In this document: one piece after another, positions 61,695 to 64,000 of the stretch
Layout of the letters: every line of letters begins with the position of its first letter
Numbering within the stretch: position 1 is the first letter of the stretch
NCBI RefSeq assembly: GCF_002368115.1
Contig: NZ_AP018316.1
Location: 204,268 to 268,267, forward strand
Reading direction: 5' to 3'
Length of the DNA stretch: 64,000 nt
Origin: Dolichospermum compactum NIES-806
Lineage (GTDB): Bacteria > Cyanobacteriota > Cyanobacteriia > Cyanobacteriales > Nostocaceae
Program-made: the position numbers and the translations under genes
The notes under the pieces: generated by a model
Database searches by the model: none
What the model was told of the DNA's origin: nothing
What the model saw: the letters and a program-made list of their open reading frames with translations, nothing else

Positions 61695-62615
61695 CTACAG
61701 AGAAAAATGCAGTATTCCTTGTTCAGCGTCCAATGCTGCCATCACTCCTACGGGTAAAGTAGCATTGGGGCTATTATGACCAAAGGGGAGATTAGAAACT
61801 ATGGGAATACCCAAATCACCTAAACAATCGCGCAAAACTTCCTCTACAGTAAAACTAGGTATGTTAGGGGGGGCCTCACATTGAGTAAATCCACCTAAAG
61901 CAATACCGCGAACTTGGGATAAGACCCCACTTAATCGCCACTGAGTTAACATTCTATCAATGCGATAAGGTGTTTCTGTGACATCTTCTAAGGCTAAGAT
62001 CACACCATTAAGGTCTGGTAAAATCGGTGTTCCTAAAAGATGGGTAGCGACTGTGAGATTACCAGGAAGTAAGATTCCTGTACTTGTACCACCACCCCAA
62101 CCACAACCCTTTAAAGGTGAGAGGGGACGACCTTCTACTATGTCTAATAACCGCTTGATTGACCATTCTGGCTCATTGGCTAGGGTAGTCATGACGGGAC
62201 CATGTACACTGGCAATTCCGGCGTTGTAGAGACTCCAAAGCAGGGCTGTGATATCAGAAAAGCCAATTAACCATTTAGGGGTAATAGTATTTTCTTGCCA
62301 ATTCCAATCTTCTAAAATCCGGGTGCTACCAAAACCACCTCTCGCGCAGAGAATACCCTTACATTCTGGATCTTGCCATGCTGTAGCTAATTGCTGACGA
62401 CGGTGGGCATCTGTACCAGCTAGATAACCATGTCTATCACTTATATTGTCGCTAATTTTAATCCGATAGCCGTGCGACTTCCAAATTTCCACACCTTGAT
62501 TAAAAGCCTCAACCTCTCGTAATGCACCACTGGGGGCAATGACGCGCAGTAAATCACCTGGTTTGAGGGGTAGGGGTAAGAGGGTAGATTTGCGGTTTTG
62601 AATATTAGACATCAA
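61695..62615 (-). CDS. ldcA: LD-carboxypeptidase (S66 family, LdcA/MccF)
   Basis: Serine peptidase that removes the terminal D-residue from muropeptides (cell-wall recycling) or, in MccF relatives, inactivates microcin C. 306 aa. Motifs: RVIAPSG, CARGGFGSTRIL, the nucleophile Ser120 in IGFSDITALLWSL, the Glu in LALEDVTETPYRIDRML, and the His in NLPFGHNSPNATLPVG, completing the Ser-Glu-His set. ATG at 62615; a second ATG is next to it. Neighbouring genes give no clue; the EamA exporter lies upstream on the same strand. Confidence 0.92.
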   Translation of the reverse strand: MMSNIQNRKSTLLPLPLKPGDLLRVIAPSGALREVEAFNQGVEIWKSHGYRIKISDNISDRHGYLAGTDAHRRQQLATAWQDPECKGILCARGGFGSTRILEDWNWQENTITPKWLIGFSDITALLWSLYNAGIASVHGPVMTTLANEPEWSIKRLLDIVEGRPLSPLKGCGWGGGTSTGILLPGNLTVATHLLGTPILPDLNGVILALEDVTETPYRIDRMLTQWRLSGVLSQVRGIALGGFTQCEAPPNIPSFTVEEVLRDCLGDLGIPIVSNLPFGHNSPNATLPVGVMAALDAEQGILHFSL

Positions 62616-62687
62616 GAGAATTACTGGCGGTTGTTAAATTTAAATTAGATAAAGAATCTACGGTAAAAGCCATACTGTAAGAGACTC

Positions 62688-63686
62688 TTAACTCTTAACT
62701 CCTGACTCCTGACTCCTGACTTCTGTGATAGTAGGTTTCTGATTTCCGCCGATATTTTCCCGTTGGTTAATTAAATAAATACTGATTAAGGTCAGAAAAA
62801 CCCCAAACCATTGAATAGTAGTCAGGACTTCATTGAGAAAAATATAACCAAATATTAAAGCAAAAACAGGTGTGAGAAAAGTCAGAGAACTTAAACTGGT
62901 GAGATTACCACTGGAGGCAAAGTAGAAAAATAATCCATAGGCGATCGCACTGCCAAATACAGTAGCATAACTTAAAGCCAGCCAGTCCGACAGGACAAGA
63001 TTTTCCCACTGTTGGGATTCTAACACCGCAGAAATTCCCCACAAAGGCAAGCCACCGATAATCATGTGCCATCCTGTAGCCGTTACTGGATCTGCATATC
63101 GGCACACAAACCGAATCATCACCGTTCCCACAGCCATTGATAAAGCAGCGAGTAACATTAATAACTCACCACTATCAAATAACTCTCGCCAATTATCTAT
63201 GGAAATAGTAATCCCTGCCTCAAAAACATGGAAAATCCACTCTTGCGGTAAACCAATCAGACTAATTCCTGTAATTCCCAAACCTAACCCCAACCATCCC
63301 CATAATCCAATATGTTCTTGAAATAGCCAGAGTGAAAGTAAAGCGACTGCTAAGGGTTGGGAGTCTATCATCACCGAACCTAAGCCGGCATTGGTTCTGA
63401 CTAAACCTTCGGCTAAAAAGCCTTGAAATAATGTACCATCAACCAAAGCAAATATAATAATCCACAACCATCCTAACCAACTTTGAGGTTGGGGTTTACC
63501 CATGAATGCAGCCACTATGAGAATTAATACTCCCGCAGGTATCAATCTGACTCCAGCCATAAATAGGGGTGTAGTATGAGGAATTACGCCTTTCATTGCC
63601 ACCATTGCTGTACCCCAAAGGAAAAAAGGAGTAATTAATAGTAGGGAACTTATGGTAGATTTATATCCTCTCAGTTCTAATAGCAT
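62688..63686 (-). CDS. EamA (DMT) family exporter
   Basis: A 332 aa membrane protein with ten hydrophobic segments and two EamA repeats (TPFFLWGTAMVAMKGVIPHTTPLFMAGVRLIPAG; LTFLTPVFALIFGYIFLNEVLT). Drug/metabolite transporters export amino acids, purines and similar compounds; substrate unknown. I take ATG 63686, giving MLLELRGYKSTISSLLLI; a frame to 63746 adds an unlikely 20 residues. The last residues (VRSQESGVKS) are encoded by a CTCCTGA tandem repeat at 62695-62722, a dispersed repeat that reaches into the gene end. Confidence 0.87.
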   Translation of the reverse strand: MLLELRGYKSTISSLLLITPFFLWGTAMVAMKGVIPHTTPLFMAGVRLIPAGVLILIVAAFMGKPQPQSWLGWLWIIIFALVDGTLFQGFLAEGLVRTNAGLGSVMIDSQPLAVALLSLWLFQEHIGLWGWLGLGLGITGISLIGLPQEWIFHVFEAGITISIDNWRELFDSGELLMLLAALSMAVGTVMIRFVCRYADPVTATGWHMIIGGLPLWGISAVLESQQWENLVLSDWLALSYATVFGSAIAYGLFFYFASSGNLTSLSSLTFLTPVFALIFGYIFLNEVLTTIQWFGVFLTLISIYLINQRENIGGNQKPTITEVRSQESGVKS

Positions 63687-63848
63687 GGATAAATAGTAAA
63701 GTTTTGTAAACAGATCGTAAAAATAGTTTAACTGAAATTTAACCAAAATATGGAATTTTATGTTATGGCATCGTTACGGAAGAGGATAAGTAATATTTAG
63801 ATGTAATTTCATTAGCATTTCACTGATAACTAGTACCGCAGGGCGTTC

Positions 63849-63876
63849 GTCAAAAGTCAAAAGTCAAAAGTCAAAA
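63849..63876. repeat. GTCAAAA tandem heptamer
   Basis: Four exact copies of GTCAAAA head to tail, in the intergenic region upstream of the EamA gene. A further string with GTACTAGTAC palindrome follows at about 63933-63945. Together they look like dispersed repeat words. Confidence 0.8.
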
Positions 63877-63960
63877 CGAATATACAATGAGCTTTCCAGT
63901 AGTTTGGAATGGTCTATTTATTTCCGCTGTGCTGTACTAGTACAGGTTGGCATAAATAAC

Positions 63961-64000
63961 ATGACCATTAAAAGCTCCGAAAATTTGATTGATTACAAGC
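63961..64000 (+). CDS. Possible 5' end of a gene cut by the window edge
   Basis: ATG 63961 opens 13 sense codons (MTIKSSENLIDYK) and the frame is still open at the end. No Shine-Dalgarno is seen and nothing can be recognised from so little. It may be chance. Confidence 0.25.
   Translation, partial: MTIKSSENLIDYK

Overview
The window looks like a filamentous cyanobacterial chromosome (Nostocales: Anabaena, Dolichospermum or Aphanizomenon type). Evidence: magnesium chelatase subunit ChlD, high-light-inducible proteins, a cyanobacterial panC/cmk fusion, a plastoquinone-type prenyltransferase, many GCGATCGC (HIP1) octamers, heptanucleotide tandem repeats between genes, and low GC. Housekeeping genes (gyrA, ftsY, nusB, murG, pyrE, purE, chlD) make a plasmid unlikely. 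No rRNA, tRNA or CRISPR array was seen.

1-20.9 kb is mostly single conserved genes: panC/cmk (cut by the window edge), rlpA, nagA, purE, fni, sppA, a GDYXXLXY/DUF2157 pair, an m5C RNA methyltransferase, chlD, a UbiA prenyltransferase, a small-molecule methyltransferase and ppx. Between them lie tandem heptamers, inverted-repeat elements, a Uma2 pseudogene with two in-frame stops and an unrecognised coding remnant. 21-27.3 kb is accessory: a DUF262 gene overlapping a HEPN gene, a CyRepA1-type plasmid replication protein, and a TPR protein.

27.4-47.7 kb is the most interesting part. After pyrE come a bd-type quinol oxidase operon (cydAB copy 1), feoAB (ferrous iron), a cbiMNQO cobalt/nickel ECF transporter and a second cydAB operon. 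Then follow two tandem hlip genes, a shortened MbnP-like secreted protein, a cobalamin riboswitch, and a six-gene set: DUF1636 protein, TonB receptor, ferredoxin-domain protein and BtuF/BtuC/BtuD-like ABC transporter. The six-gene set also has an internal Fur box. A shared operator-like motif (GACA-N3-TGTC followed by TTTTGAC) sits 83-131 bp before cbiM, cydA copy 2 and the MbnP-like gene. A related doubled form lies between cydA copy 1 and feoA. This suggests one undescribed regulon linking bd oxidases and metal uptake.

47.8-64 kb returns to core genes: an SDR, an NTF2-like secreted protein, murG, DUF502-nusB-ftsY, lnt and gyrA. Then come two divergent family-2 glycosyltransferases, an LD-carboxypeptidase and an EamA exporter. 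A methyltransferase pseudogene lies between lnt and gyrA. A 112 bp miniature element, present twice in the window, supplies the last 27 codons of one glycosyltransferase. Short repeats also reach into the ends of other genes (nagA, sppA, the EamA exporter).
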